From JAWXVE01 sp044425575 (GTDB lineage Bacteria > Bacillota > Clostridia > Lachnospirales > Lachnospiraceae): a stretch of DNA of 19,211 nt. The stretch is from NCBI GenBank assembly GCA_044425575.1, contig JAWXVE010000043.1, forward strand, positions 1 through 19,211, in the 5' to 3' direction. Made by a program: the position numbers and the translations under genes. The first letter of the stretch is position 1, and each line of letters opens with the position of its first letter. Positions 1 to 7,390 of the stretch are shown piece after piece. The notes beneath the pieces were generated by a model. It worked only from the letters and a program-made list of their open reading frames with translations. It made no database searches and was not told the origin of the DNA.

Positions 1-5
1 GGAGC

Positions 6-127
6 GAGTTTTGGTTTTTCTACCCAAATAGAGCTGAGCCAGAAAATGCACATACCAGCAGGTTTTGGAAGAAATAGGTGCCACTGTCTACAACAATGCC
101 ATAGCGGGAGTTTTGGTTTTTCTACCC
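6..127. repeat. 20-bp perfect direct repeat, 102-bp period
   Basis: The same 20 bases (GAGTTTTGGTTTTTCTACCC) occur at 6-25 and 108-127. Flanking bases differ, apart from short G/C/A-rich similarity just left of each copy. On the minus strand each copy reads GGG TAG then AAA AAC CAA AAC. The right copy supplies the last Gly codon and the stop of the small gene ending at 122, and the left copy supplies the stop of a 33-codon open stretch between the copies. Seen directly: the perfect repeat. Inferred: part of a dispersed or tandem repeat family whose other copies lie left of the window. Confidence 0.7.
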
Positions 128-400
128 TAAACGCTTCTCCCGAAACACCTTTAACAATTGCTCAATTTTAGCTAGTTCCTCGCCTGTTGCATGCTTTTTT
201 AAAGCAGCAATAATACACTCCATTTCCTCATTAGAAAAGTGGATATTTGCTTGACGTGCTTTTGTTGCAAGACTTAAGAAGTAAGTCATTCGTTTCTTTG
301 GGTCAATTCCATTTGACTCAAATGCAAGCTCTTGTAGAAAGGAAAGTTTTTCCTTAGGAATATGTGATAGTGATGTGTCATTCATCCATTCTGTTGTCAT
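122..400 (-). CDS. Small hypothetical helical protein (92 aa)
   Basis: I do not recognise a named family. The protein is small, charged and probably all-helical, with no signal peptide, membrane segment or cysteine. Residues about 15-50 and 55-90 look like helices rich in Lys, Glu and Leu. A GGAG motif lies about 6 bases before the ATG, which supports this start. It sits 23 bases downstream of the 169-aa gene on the same strand, so the two are probably cotranscribed and may act together. The final Gly codon and TAG stop fall inside the 20-bp direct repeat at 108-127, so the C-terminus may have been set by repeat insertion. Function unknown; no catalytic motif seen. Confidence 0.75.
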   Translation of the reverse strand: MTTEWMNDTSLSHIPKEKLSFLQELAFESNGIDPKKRMTYFLSLATKARQANIHFSNEEMECIIAALKKHATGEELAKIEQLLKVFREKRLG

Positions 401-423
401 AATTTTCTCCGTTCCATTTTAAT

Positions 424-933
424 TTATGATTCCTGTGATTGTTTCAATAATTCAAATAAAGACAGTTGCTCTGGTGATAATAAGCTAGATAAGTCCATTT
501 CGCCAAAAAGTCCCCCTAGATTTCCAAGATCTCCAAGATTTCCAAGATTTCCAAGAGAGCTTATATCGCCCAATCCAGATTCTCCACCCATAAAGTTCAT
601 CATCTCTTGCATTTGACTGAACATGGTAAAAGATTGCAACATATTACCAATTTGGTCTAGTTGTTGTTGCTCCTTTTCGCCACAAAGGGGGCGTATTTCT
701 TGTAATAATTCAGTCGTATCGAAGGACCTATTTGTTTCGTGTCCACATAAGGTGCCAAAGGCATGGTGAGGTAATTGCATCATGTATTGGAATTCTAAGT
801 ATTTGATTATTACGGCAAAAGATTTGCGCATGGATACATCTATATAGGGTAGTACAATCTTGAGCATTTGAATCTGATTCGAAGTATATAGGGTATCGAA
901 TGCGTAGATTTTGTCAGAATAATCCATTTCCAT
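424..933 (-). CDS. Hypothetical protein with Leu-Gly-Asn/Asp repeats (169 aa)
   Basis: Function unknown. Residues 1-110 look helical and Met/Gln-rich, with two cysteines (C63, C84). Residues 121-143 are a low-complexity run of Leu-Gly-Asn and Leu-Gly-Asp triplets, followed by a short hydrophobic C-terminal segment (about 148-165). There is no signal peptide or transmembrane helix. An AGAGGA motif 5 bases before the ATG supports the start. A sigma-E-like promoter candidate lies at 957-986, and the gene is first of a probable two-gene operon with the 92-aa gene. With the spore-type mini-protein gene next door, a sporulation role is plausible but inferred. I have an impression that similar N-terminal halves occur as hypotheticals in Lachnospiraceae, but cannot verify it. 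Confidence 0.8.
   Translation of the reverse strand: MEMDYSDKIYAFDTLYTSNQIQMLKIVLPYIDVSMRKSFAVIIKYLEFQYMMQLPHHAFGTLCGHETNRSFDTTELLQEIRPLCGEKEQQQLDQIGNMLQSFTMFSQMQEMMNFMGGESGLGDISSLGNLGNLGDLGNLGGLFGEMDLSSLLSPEQLSLFELLKQSQES
515..559. repeat. 9-bp minisatellite inside the 169-aa gene
   Basis: Five consecutive 9-mers close to CCAAGATTT lie here; the unit at 524-532 ends TCT and the last ends GAG. On the coding (minus) strand they encode the Leu-Gly-Asn/Asp triplets. Two neighbouring units (533-541 and 542-550) are identical, so the copy number could change by slippage. Confidence 0.75.
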
Positions 934-956
934 ATGATTCCTCTACTAGTTTTTAC

Positions 957-986
957 TATCCTATGAAGAGAGGTGGAAGATTATGA
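957..986 (-). promoter_or_regulatory. Candidate sigma-E-type sporulation promoter
   Basis: On the minus strand, TCATAAT (980-986) is followed after 14 bases by CATAGGATA (957-965). This fits the Bacillus/Clostridium sigma-E pattern (KMATATT, 14-15 bases, CATACA-T) at 6 of 7 positions in the -35 and at the CATA and T positions of the -10. It would start RNA about 15 bases before the 169-aa gene. Consensus match only. Confidence 0.4.
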
Positions 987-996
987 ATGGTAATCT

Positions 997-1024
997 TGAG
1001 AAAAGGACGACAAACGTCGTCCTT
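997..1024 (-). terminator. Hairpin terminator after the Gly/Cys-rich gene
   Basis: A perfect 9-bp stem (1003-1011 with 1016-1024, AAGGACGAC) encloses a 4-base loop. On the minus strand it is followed by a short T run interrupted by C. It starts 18 bases after the stop of the gene at 1042-1272 and separates that gene from the 169-aa gene. Confidence 0.65.
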
Positions 1025-1041
1025 CATTTTATTTGTATGTG

Positions 1042-1272
1042 TTAGCAGAAACTGCCATTTCCGCAGCAGCAAAGAAGTAATAAGATAATAACAATCGAGT
1101 CGCATCCACCATTTCCGCCATTTCCGCAACCACCACCGAATCCGCCACCGAATCCACCATTACCGCCACAGCAGAATAATAAGATAATAATCCAGATAAA
1201 ACTTCCGCCATTTCCGCATCCATTTCCACACTCGTTGTTACATCCACAGTTACTAGCTGTTAAATCACTCAT
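1042..1272 (-). CDS. Gly/Cys-rich spore-type mini-protein (76 aa)
   Basis: A tiny protein made almost entirely of Gly, Cys and Asn plus two hydrophobic stretches. It is an internal duplication: about residues 24-36 (FIWIIILLFCCGGNG) and 60-73 (IVIILLLLCCCGNG) are two hydrophobic helices each ending in a Cys cluster and Gly-Asn, joined by a Gly-rich linker. This resembles the YjcZ-type and related small sporulation proteins of Firmicutes in composition only; I cannot assign a family. A strong GGAGG lies 7 bases before the ATG, confirming the frame over the overlapping open frame at 1029-1247. A sigma-K-like promoter lies just upstream and a hairpin terminator just downstream, so it is probably a single-gene transcript. 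It may be membrane- or coat-associated and disulfide cross-linked (inference). Confidence 0.75.
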   Translation of the reverse strand: MSDLTASNCGCNNECGNGCGNGGSFIWIIILLFCCGGNGGFGGGFGGGCGNGGNGGCDSIVIILLLLCCCGNGSFC

Positions 1273-1300
1273 TTGAGAACCTCCATAATTTATTATGCTT

Positions 1301-1328
1301 TATCTTATGTCTAGTTGCTTGTCAAAGT
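1301..1328 (-). promoter_or_regulatory. Candidate sigma-K-type promoter
   Basis: On the minus strand, AC (1327-1328) is followed after 17 bases by CATAAGATA (1301-1309). This matches the sigma-K form AC-N16/17-CATANNNTA exactly, and gives a short leader before the GGAGG of the Gly/Cys-rich gene. A TTGACA-like hexamer (1320-1325, minus) is also present but lacks a -10 box at normal spacing, so the sigma-K reading is preferred. Confidence 0.4.
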
Positions 1329-1381
1329 TTCACACTTTTTAGGAAAATTAGAAAAAAAAAGAAATTTTCACATTTAAACTA

Positions 1382-1409
1382 TTGTAAAATATTCAATATA
1401 TAGTAAAAT
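1382..1409 (+). promoter_or_regulatory. Candidate sigma-A promoter of the sortase cluster
   Basis: TTGTAA (1382-1387), a 16-base spacer and TAAAAT (1404-1409) lie in very AT-rich DNA upstream of the sortase gene. The predicted start near 1416 leaves a leader of only about 17 bases, too short for a riboswitch. Moderate support, since such motifs arise easily in AT-rich sequence. Confidence 0.4.
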
Positions 1410-1432
1410 AGAAGTAATGTTAAGATAAATAT

Positions 1433-2512
1433 ATGGGAAATAATATGAAAATAGATGGATTTGAGTTTCGAAATAAGACAGATTATCAAGCTGGATTACG
1501 TGATCAAGCTAAGATTAAGAAGATTAAAAGTGAATATGACCTAACAAACCCAAGTGATATCCGTAAAGTAATACAATTAATCAACCAGAATGATTACCAA
1601 TTTGAATCGGAACTAGGACGAGCATTTGATGACCACTTATATGAATTAAGTAGTCAAGCATCGGTAGGAGACCATATACTCTCCATTAATCAAGAGCGTC
1701 TTGACCAAGAAGCAATAGTGATTCTACAGAAAAAGGATCGTAGGCGCAGACTATGTGCCATTCTCTTCGCATTAATTGGAGTATCATCTTTAGGATATGC
1801 ATTCCATTATTATTCTCAATACGAAGGAAATTCAAGCCAAGTGGAATTATTAAATTCTCTTAAGGAGAGTACCAACCAATCACTTGTATATGTACCAGAG
1901 ACCATTATTGATGAATCAGGTAATTCGGTGCAATTAGTGGTACTACCAGAGTACCAAGATTTATATGCTTTGAATAAGAAGCTAATTGGATGGGTGAAAA
2001 TTGACGATACAGTAATTGACTATCCAGTGATGCAAACGGTCAATAATGAATACTACCTAGAGTATGGATTTGACCAGAATAAGGATAATAACGGTTCGAT
2101 TTTCTTAGATTATCGAAACGATATTATAAATCGTAATATGAATTTCATTCTATATGGACATAATATGCAGTCTGGTAAGATGTTTGGTTCTTTATCTAAT
2201 TACCGACAAGAAAGCTATTACAAGAACCATTCCATTATTGAATTTGATACCATATACGAACGTGGAACTTATGAGATTGCCTTTGTATTTGAAGGGACCG
2301 TCTATACGAACCAAGAGATTGCATTTAAGTATTATGAATTCCTAGATGCAGTTTCAGAGCAAGAATTTAATTCCAATATTCAGGCAATGAAGGACCTATC
2401 CTTCTATGACACAGGTGTGGAAGTGACTTATGGAGATGAACTCCTAACCTTGTCCACTTGTGATAGTAGCGACACCAAGCGATTTGTAGTAGTAGCCAAG
2501 CGAATCAGTTAG
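1433..2512 (+). CDS. srtB: Class B sortase (membrane transpeptidase)
   Basis: A cysteine transpeptidase that cuts surface proteins at a C-terminal sorting motif and links them to peptidoglycan on the outer face of the membrane. The catalytic set is visible: His243 in YGHNM, Cys343 in TLSTC and Arg350 in RFVVVAKR, all in sortase B order. An Arg-rich stretch (103-106) precedes a single membrane helix at about 107-126, and the catalytic domain spans about 155-359. The roughly 100-residue N-terminal cytoplasmic extension is longer than in Staphylococcus SrtB. No good Shine-Dalgarno precedes the ATG; an in-frame ATG at 1445 is an alternative start with no better signal. It lies 44 bases upstream of the gene for an NPKTG-ending protein, its likely substrate, in one operon. 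Confidence 0.93.
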   Translation: MGNNMKIDGFEFRNKTDYQAGLRDQAKIKKIKSEYDLTNPSDIRKVIQLINQNDYQFESELGRAFDDHLYELSSQASVGDHILSINQERLDQEAIVILQKKDRRRRLCAILFALIGVSSLGYAFHYYSQYEGNSSQVELLNSLKESTNQSLVYVPETIIDESGNSVQLVVLPEYQDLYALNKKLIGWVKIDDTVIDYPVMQTVNNEYYLEYGFDQNKDNNGSIFLDYRNDIINRNMNFILYGHNMQSGKMFGSLSNYRQESYYKNHSIIEFDTIYERGTYEIAFVFEGTVYTNQEIAFKYYEFLDAVSEQEFNSNIQAMKDLSFYDTGVEVTYGDELLTLSTCDSSDTKRFVVVAKRIS

Positions 2513-2556
2513 TTTAAGATAACACACAAGACAATGATTGATAAAGGGAGATACCA

Positions 2557-5500
2557 ATGACAAGAGTAAGAACAAAGAATCAACCAAAGGATGTACAACC
2601 GACGAAAAAGCCTAATTACAGAATGCGCAAGAGAGTGCGTAAGACCTTTGCTTCCTTATTGTTAGTTACATCACTTGTACTAGCTGCCATTCCAGTAGAT
2701 AATCTTATGGCGGATAGTGATGCAGGTAGTAATGAAGTGACAACTACGACCACAGTAGCTGCGATTACATATCCAACAGATGATGAGATTACTGTAGCTA
2801 TGGGCGACAATGGTGAGTCTGGGTATCCGAGCAAGGATGACAAGAGTGCAGGTGACTTACTACAGTCCTATGAAATTCAAACACTTACAGACGGGAGCTA
2901 TCAATTGATTTGGGTATTTGATGTGTACCTTCAGACTACGAACTCTACAACAGCAGGTGTGATTTGTGGATTCAACTCAGCTTACGTGCCAGAGAATAGT
3001 ACGCTTACCATTCCCAATAATGTAGTAACCGCATATGATGTATATACACTTGATGAGATTAACACATACATTACTACCCTTACAGCTGATAATACATTAT
3101 CAATTAATTCAAGTTTAGGATACACGTATGATGATAGTACTTCTAATGAGTATGGATTTAATAATAATGGAAACCCTTATTATTACTATTCTGGTGATGG
3201 TCGATGGTTATACTCTGCTGATAACATTGAAATGTCAACTGCTGATAAGGCATATTTATACATGAATTTGGATCAAGGAGTATCTGGATATACTTTGCGA
3301 GAAGTTATCACTAGTACAGGTACAAGTGGTAACGTAAGCGGTTACATTCCTTATTCAACTTCATCAGGATGGAAAGTATATTCGGACGACAATGGTGTAA
3401 GTAGTCAATACACTGTAAATGCCATTGCAGATGAAGCATTTTATGATAGTGCATCAGAACAATCTACAGCGAATCATATTCAGAATCTTGTATTACAGAT
3501 TGAGGATACCATTGTGGCAATTGGTGATTCAGCTTTCCAAGGTGCTACTACATTAACGAGTATTACCATTGGTTCCGCAGTGAAACAAATTGGAGATCAA
3601 GCATTTAAGAATTGTAATGGATTAGAGACTGTTACCATTAATGCAGGTAATACCCACGTAGGAGTAGAAACATTTGCCTATTGCAATAGCTTAACTTCTA
3701 TTAAGTTTCCTTCCACTTTGCTAGGGGTAGGTGTGGGAGCATTTTCTTATTGTGCTAACTTGACTTCAGTGGATATGTCAAGTGCTACAGGAACTGGAAT
3801 TGAAGTTGGTGGTTATGCTTTTTATGGTTGCCCTAATCTTTCAGATGTAACATTAGCTCCTAGAACTAGTTATATTGGTGATGGTTGTTTTGCAGTAACC
3901 AACCCTATGAATTCATTAGTAGAATTTACATTTCCACAAGAGAGTAATGACCTTACTTCCCTTGGAAGTCACATGTTTGATGGACAATCCAATCTAACAA
4001 CGGTTACCATGCCATTTTATTTTGGGAATCAAGATGGACAAGTGATTGACGCAGGATTTTTCCGAGGTTGTACTTCTTTAGAGAAAGTAATCTTTAGTGA
4101 TAACGCTATTTATGCGTATTTTCCTGACAATACCTTTGTAGATGCTAGTGATCAATTGGTAGTCTATGGGCCAGCTTATAAGGTGGCAGGCTCTGAATGG
4201 GCAACGCCAAGAGATTGTGCCCATGCTGCCAATGTAGCATATCAATATGTGGAGAATGGAATCACTTATTTAGAATTGAAGGATGGTGATAATTTCTACC
4301 GTATTAACGAGGATAATCAATTGATTTCCTTTGAATCTGATGCTACTGAAATTGATTTAGAGATATTTGCTATGATTGGAAATTTCCCAATTACTGGTAT
4401 TGTGGAAGGTTGCTTTGATGCTGATACCAAGAGTAGGTTACGGTCTGTTACCATATATGATGATTCCATTACCACCATTGATAATTCTACCTTCGAAAGT
4501 TGTTCTAATCTAGAGTGGGTGATTATTGGTAATAGCGTTGCTACCATTGGCTCTTATGCATTTGCCTATTGCCGGTGCTTGGAAAGTGTGGAAATTGGAG
4601 CAGGTGTTACCTATATTGGAAATAGTGCATTTTTAGAATGTGAATTAATAACAGCCGTAGAGTTCCAGACACCAACCAATGGATACGATTCTATGACCAT
4701 TGGAACAGATGCCTTTAAAACAGGAAGTTCAGAACTTGTTATTACAGGTGATATTGTTGAAGGGTATGCTCCCTTTGAATGGGCTATGAGTGCAGATAGT
4801 GTATTAGATGACTACGGAAAGCGAATTGCTTATTACAGTGGATTCCCTACCAATCTTACCGTGATCTACGATAATAATACAGGACTTGCCACTTTAGTGG
4901 ATTATCCGCACTTTTCCAATATTGATGAAGATAATGCAGAGTATAAAGAGGAGTTGAAGGATTATTACGAGGCTATTATTAATAGAGACTCTTCTTATAA
5001 TGAAGAAGATGGTGCAAGTGGCAATACACGTACGAATGCTATTTCTGATATGCAAGACGCTATTAATGATTCCAATTACATTGAGAATAAATTTAGAAGC
5101 ACTTTAGGTGAAACACTTCTTGATAGTGAAACATTTCTGAATGATGGCAGTGCTTGGTACTCAATTACCTTAGATGAACAAGCAATGTATGATTCCATTG
5201 TGAATCTTGTGGTACCGTCTGGTGTGGAATCCATTGATGTACGACAATATTACGCAGATGAATACAATAGTGGTGCAACTAATAATACGACGAATTTTGA
5301 TTATATTACAGGAGATGTAAATGGCACTAACAAAATAGAATTATATAGTGGAGACTCCACTGAATCAGTAGCAAGTAGTGGTATGTTATCCGTTTTAGGT
5401 ACACCAACTTTAGTTGCGTCTTCTGCTACTTCTACGATTACAACGGAACAAGATGTATTTGCAGATGTGGTAGGTGGATTAATTAGTGGTAATTTCTTTG

Positions 5501-7371
5501 ATTTTACAGCTTCTGATAATCTTGAGGATACGCTTCGAGGAAATGATAGACTATGGTCTGTAGATTTGAACAGTGTAACTTCTTTGCCGGATTATGCCTT
5601 TGCAGGAGCGGAGAATCTCACTACCGTTACTTTAGGTGAAGATTTAACCGATATTGGAATTGCTCCATTTGTAGGGGCGACTGATTTAACAACAGTAGTA
5701 GGCAATAGTACGTATGTGATAGATAATTATATAATCTATGAGAAAGATCCATCAGGAGATGGAACGTATACCTTGGTACAGTGTCTCCCAATACGTGGAT
5801 TGAAAGATGCAGATGAGAAGATTATTAATCTTGCCAATGATCCGATGCTTGCCTATGTAGATACCATTGCAGATGCGGCATTTATTGATACAGATGGAAT
5901 TGGAACAGTAGATTTATCGGGTTGTAGTACTTCCCTTACGAATATTCCATATAATTGTTTCTATGATTCGGAAGTGACAACAGTTATCTTGCCATCCACT
6001 GTGAATACTATTGACGAAGGTGCTTTTAAGACAGATTCTTATGTGGCTGTTACTATTCCTTCTAAGATTGTAAATATTAACGATGATGCATTTAATACAG
6101 GGCAGATTATTACCTATGAAGATTCTTCTGCTTATTCCTATGCCCTAGCACATAGTGGTTTAGCATATAGTTTCTTAGATGCAGTTTATACGGTTACTTT
6201 TATGAATAGTATGACAGGTGATGTAATTGAAGCACAAGAAGTATCGACTGGAAATAGTGCTTATCCACCTACTACCGTGACAGCCCCAACAGGCTATGCA
6301 TTCTCTTATTGGAATGGCGATTATATGTATGTGACAGAAGATCGCATTGTAATGGCAGTATTTGCATTAGAAGATAGCACAAGTACGGATAGTTCCGACT
6401 CAGACAGTGACTCAGATTCAGACAGTGATTCCGACTCAGATAGTGATTCTTCTACAGATGGCGATGCAGATGGTGATGGTATTCCAGATTATACCGTTAC
6501 TGTTGTAAATGGTAGCGGTAGCGGTACTTACAACGTAGGCTCTATTGTTAATATTACAGCCAATGCTTCTGCAAGTGGGTACTTATTTGATTATTGGACG
6601 ACTAGTACCACGGGAGTTTATTTGGCTAATTCAGAGAATGTTACCACATCCTTTGTAATGCCACAATCAGATGTAACGGTAACAGCTGTATACGATACGG
6701 ATTCTTCCACCTCAGATAGTTCTTCTGATAGTAGTACCGATAGCACTACAACTGATGGAACTACCAGTGATACTACAACTGGCGGAACTACCACAAGCGG
6801 AACGATTATTACCATTACCAAGCCGGGATTCTCCGATACAGATGTAGCTAGTGCCTACGTAAACGGATCAGCCGACAATTTTGTGGTGAAGATTACAGAA
6901 AGTACAGAAGCACAGACGTTAATGCAAGAAGCATTTATTGCAGAGATGGATTCCCTAGATACGATTATCTTCTTCCCAATGGATATCTCCTTATATGATT
7001 CTACTGGAACAGTGAAGGTAACGGATACAGCAGGACTTAGTGTAACCATTACCATACCAATACCAGATGAATTAGTAGGTTATGCGGGAAATAATAAAAT
7101 AGCTGCTGCAGTAGATGGAGAATTAGAAATCTTAAATGCAAGTTTCTCTACCATCGATGGAGTATCTTGTATGACATTTGTGGCAACTCACTTCTCGCCA
7201 TATGCAGTGTACGTAGATACGGATAATCTAACAGCAGGTACCACTTTAGATGACAATCCCAAAACAGGAGATGGAATTCATCCAAAATGGTTCCTAACAG
7301 TGGGGTGCTTTGCAACATCTATGTTCCTATTCTTGAAGAAGGATAAAAGAGGAAAGATTCAATTAGCATAA
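2557..7371 (+). CDS. Giant sortase-anchored BspA-type LRR surface protein
   Basis: A 1604-aa cell-wall protein, probably an adhesin. In order: basic N-terminus and signal peptide (about 24-52); an unassigned region (about 55-283); three blocks of BspA-type LRR_5 repeats (about 284-550, 612-730 and 1005-1208) with recurring I-G-x-x-A-F and C-x-x-L units; an unassigned stretch between blocks two and three; an InlB B-type repeat (about 1211-1270); a Ser-Asp tract (about 1272-1300); a Ca-binding-type loop DGDADGDGIPD (1301-1311); a second InlB-like repeat (about 1312-1382); a Ser/Thr linker (about 1383-1418); a terminal domain; then NPKTG (1567-1571), a hydrophobic helix and a basic tail. That is a complete sorting signal of the kind sortase B enzymes use. 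An AGGGAG site supports the start. The ligand is unknown; the adhesin role is inferred. Confidence 0.93.
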   Translation: MTRVRTKNQPKDVQPTKKPNYRMRKRVRKTFASLLLVTSLVLAAIPVDNLMADSDAGSNEVTTTTTVAAITYPTDDEITVAMGDNGESGYPSKDDKSAGDLLQSYEIQTLTDGSYQLIWVFDVYLQTTNSTTAGVICGFNSAYVPENSTLTIPNNVVTAYDVYTLDEINTYITTLTADNTLSINSSLGYTYDDSTSNEYGFNNNGNPYYYYSGDGRWLYSADNIEMSTADKAYLYMNLDQGVSGYTLREVITSTGTSGNVSGYIPYSTSSGWKVYSDDNGVSSQYTVNAIADEAFYDSASEQSTANHIQNLVLQIEDTIVAIGDSAFQGATTLTSITIGSAVKQIGDQAFKNCNGLETVTINAGNTHVGVETFAYCNSLTSIKFPSTLLGVGVGAFSYCANLTSVDMSSATGTGIEVGGYAFYGCPNLSDVTLAPRTSYIGDGCFAVTNPMNSLVEFTFPQESNDLTSLGSHMFDGQSNLTTVTMPFYFGNQDGQVIDAGFFRGCTSLEKVIFSDNAIYAYFPDNTFVDASDQLVVYGPAYKVAGSEWATPRDCAHAANVAYQYVENGITYLELKDGDNFYRINEDNQLISFESDATEIDLEIFAMIGNFPITGIVEGCFDADTKSRLRSVTIYDDSITTIDNSTFESCSNLEWVIIGNSVATIGSYAFAYCRCLESVEIGAGVTYIGNSAFLECELITAVEFQTPTNGYDSMTIGTDAFKTGSSELVITGDIVEGYAPFEWAMSADSVLDDYGKRIAYYSGFPTNLTVIYDNNTGLATLVDYPHFSNIDEDNAEYKEELKDYYEAIINRDSSYNEEDGASGNTRTNAISDMQDAINDSNYIENKFRSTLGETLLDSETFLNDGSAWYSITLDEQAMYDSIVNLVVPSGVESIDVRQYYADEYNSGATNNTTNFDYITGDVNGTNKIELYSGDSTESVASSGMLSVLGTPTLVASSATSTITTEQDVFADVVGGLISGNFFDFTASDNLEDTLRGNDRLWSVDLNSVTSLPDYAFAGAENLTTVTLGEDLTDIGIAPFVGATDLTTVVGNSTYVIDNYIIYEKDPSGDGTYTLVQCLPIRGLKDADEKIINLANDPMLAYVDTIADAAFIDTDGIGTVDLSGCSTSLTNIPYNCFYDSEVTTVILPSTVNTIDEGAFKTDSYVAVTIPSKIVNINDDAFNTGQIITYEDSSAYSYALAHSGLAYSFLDAVYTVTFMNSMTGDVIEAQEVSTGNSAYPPTTVTAPTGYAFSYWNGDYMYVTEDRIVMAVFALEDSTSTDSSDSDSDSDSDSDSDSDSDSSTDGDADGDGIPDYTVTVVNGSGSGTYNVGSIVNITANASASGYLFDYWTTSTTGVYLANSENVTTSFVMPQSDVTVTAVYDTDSSTSDSSSDSSTDSTTTDGTTSDTTTGGTTTSGTIITITKPGFSDTDVASAYVNGSADNFVVKITESTEAQTLMQEAFIAEMDSLDTIIFFPMDISLYDSTGTVKVTDTAGLSVTITIPIPDELVGYAGNNKIAAAVDGELEILNASFSTIDGVSCMTFVATHFSPYAVYVDTDNLTAGTTLDDNPKTGDGIHPKWFLTVGCFATSMFLFLKKDKRGKIQLA
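6391..6450. repeat. Ser-Asp codon repeat tract
   Basis: About 60 bases of alternating Ser and Asp codons with synonymous variation (AGT/TCA/TCC/TCT with GAC/GAT) encode the SD tract of the LRR protein. Similar SD stalks in staphylococcal surface proteins span the cell wall; this one is much shorter. It may vary in length between strains. Confidence 0.8.
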
Positions 7372-7390
7372 AGAGAGAGGAGGTTGCACC

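Noticed and set aside
1..127. CRISPR array from the repeated 20-mer
   Set aside because: Only two copies are visible, the spacing of 82 bases is too long, and the copies overlap a coding end; no cas gene is present.
1029..1247. Overlapping 72-codon minus-strand ORF in the Gly/Cys-rich gene
   Set aside because: It overlaps most of the 1042-1272 gene in another frame. The latter has the strong GGAGG and a protein-like duplicated pattern, while this frame has no ribosome binding site and only a low-complexity shadow of the repeats.
1285..1432. c-di-GMP riboswitch or other leader RNA before the sortase
   Set aside because: The sequence is almost pure A/T with no conserved riboswitch core, and the predicted leader is only about 17 bases. 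The gaps at 8477-8559 and 9481-9774 also show none.
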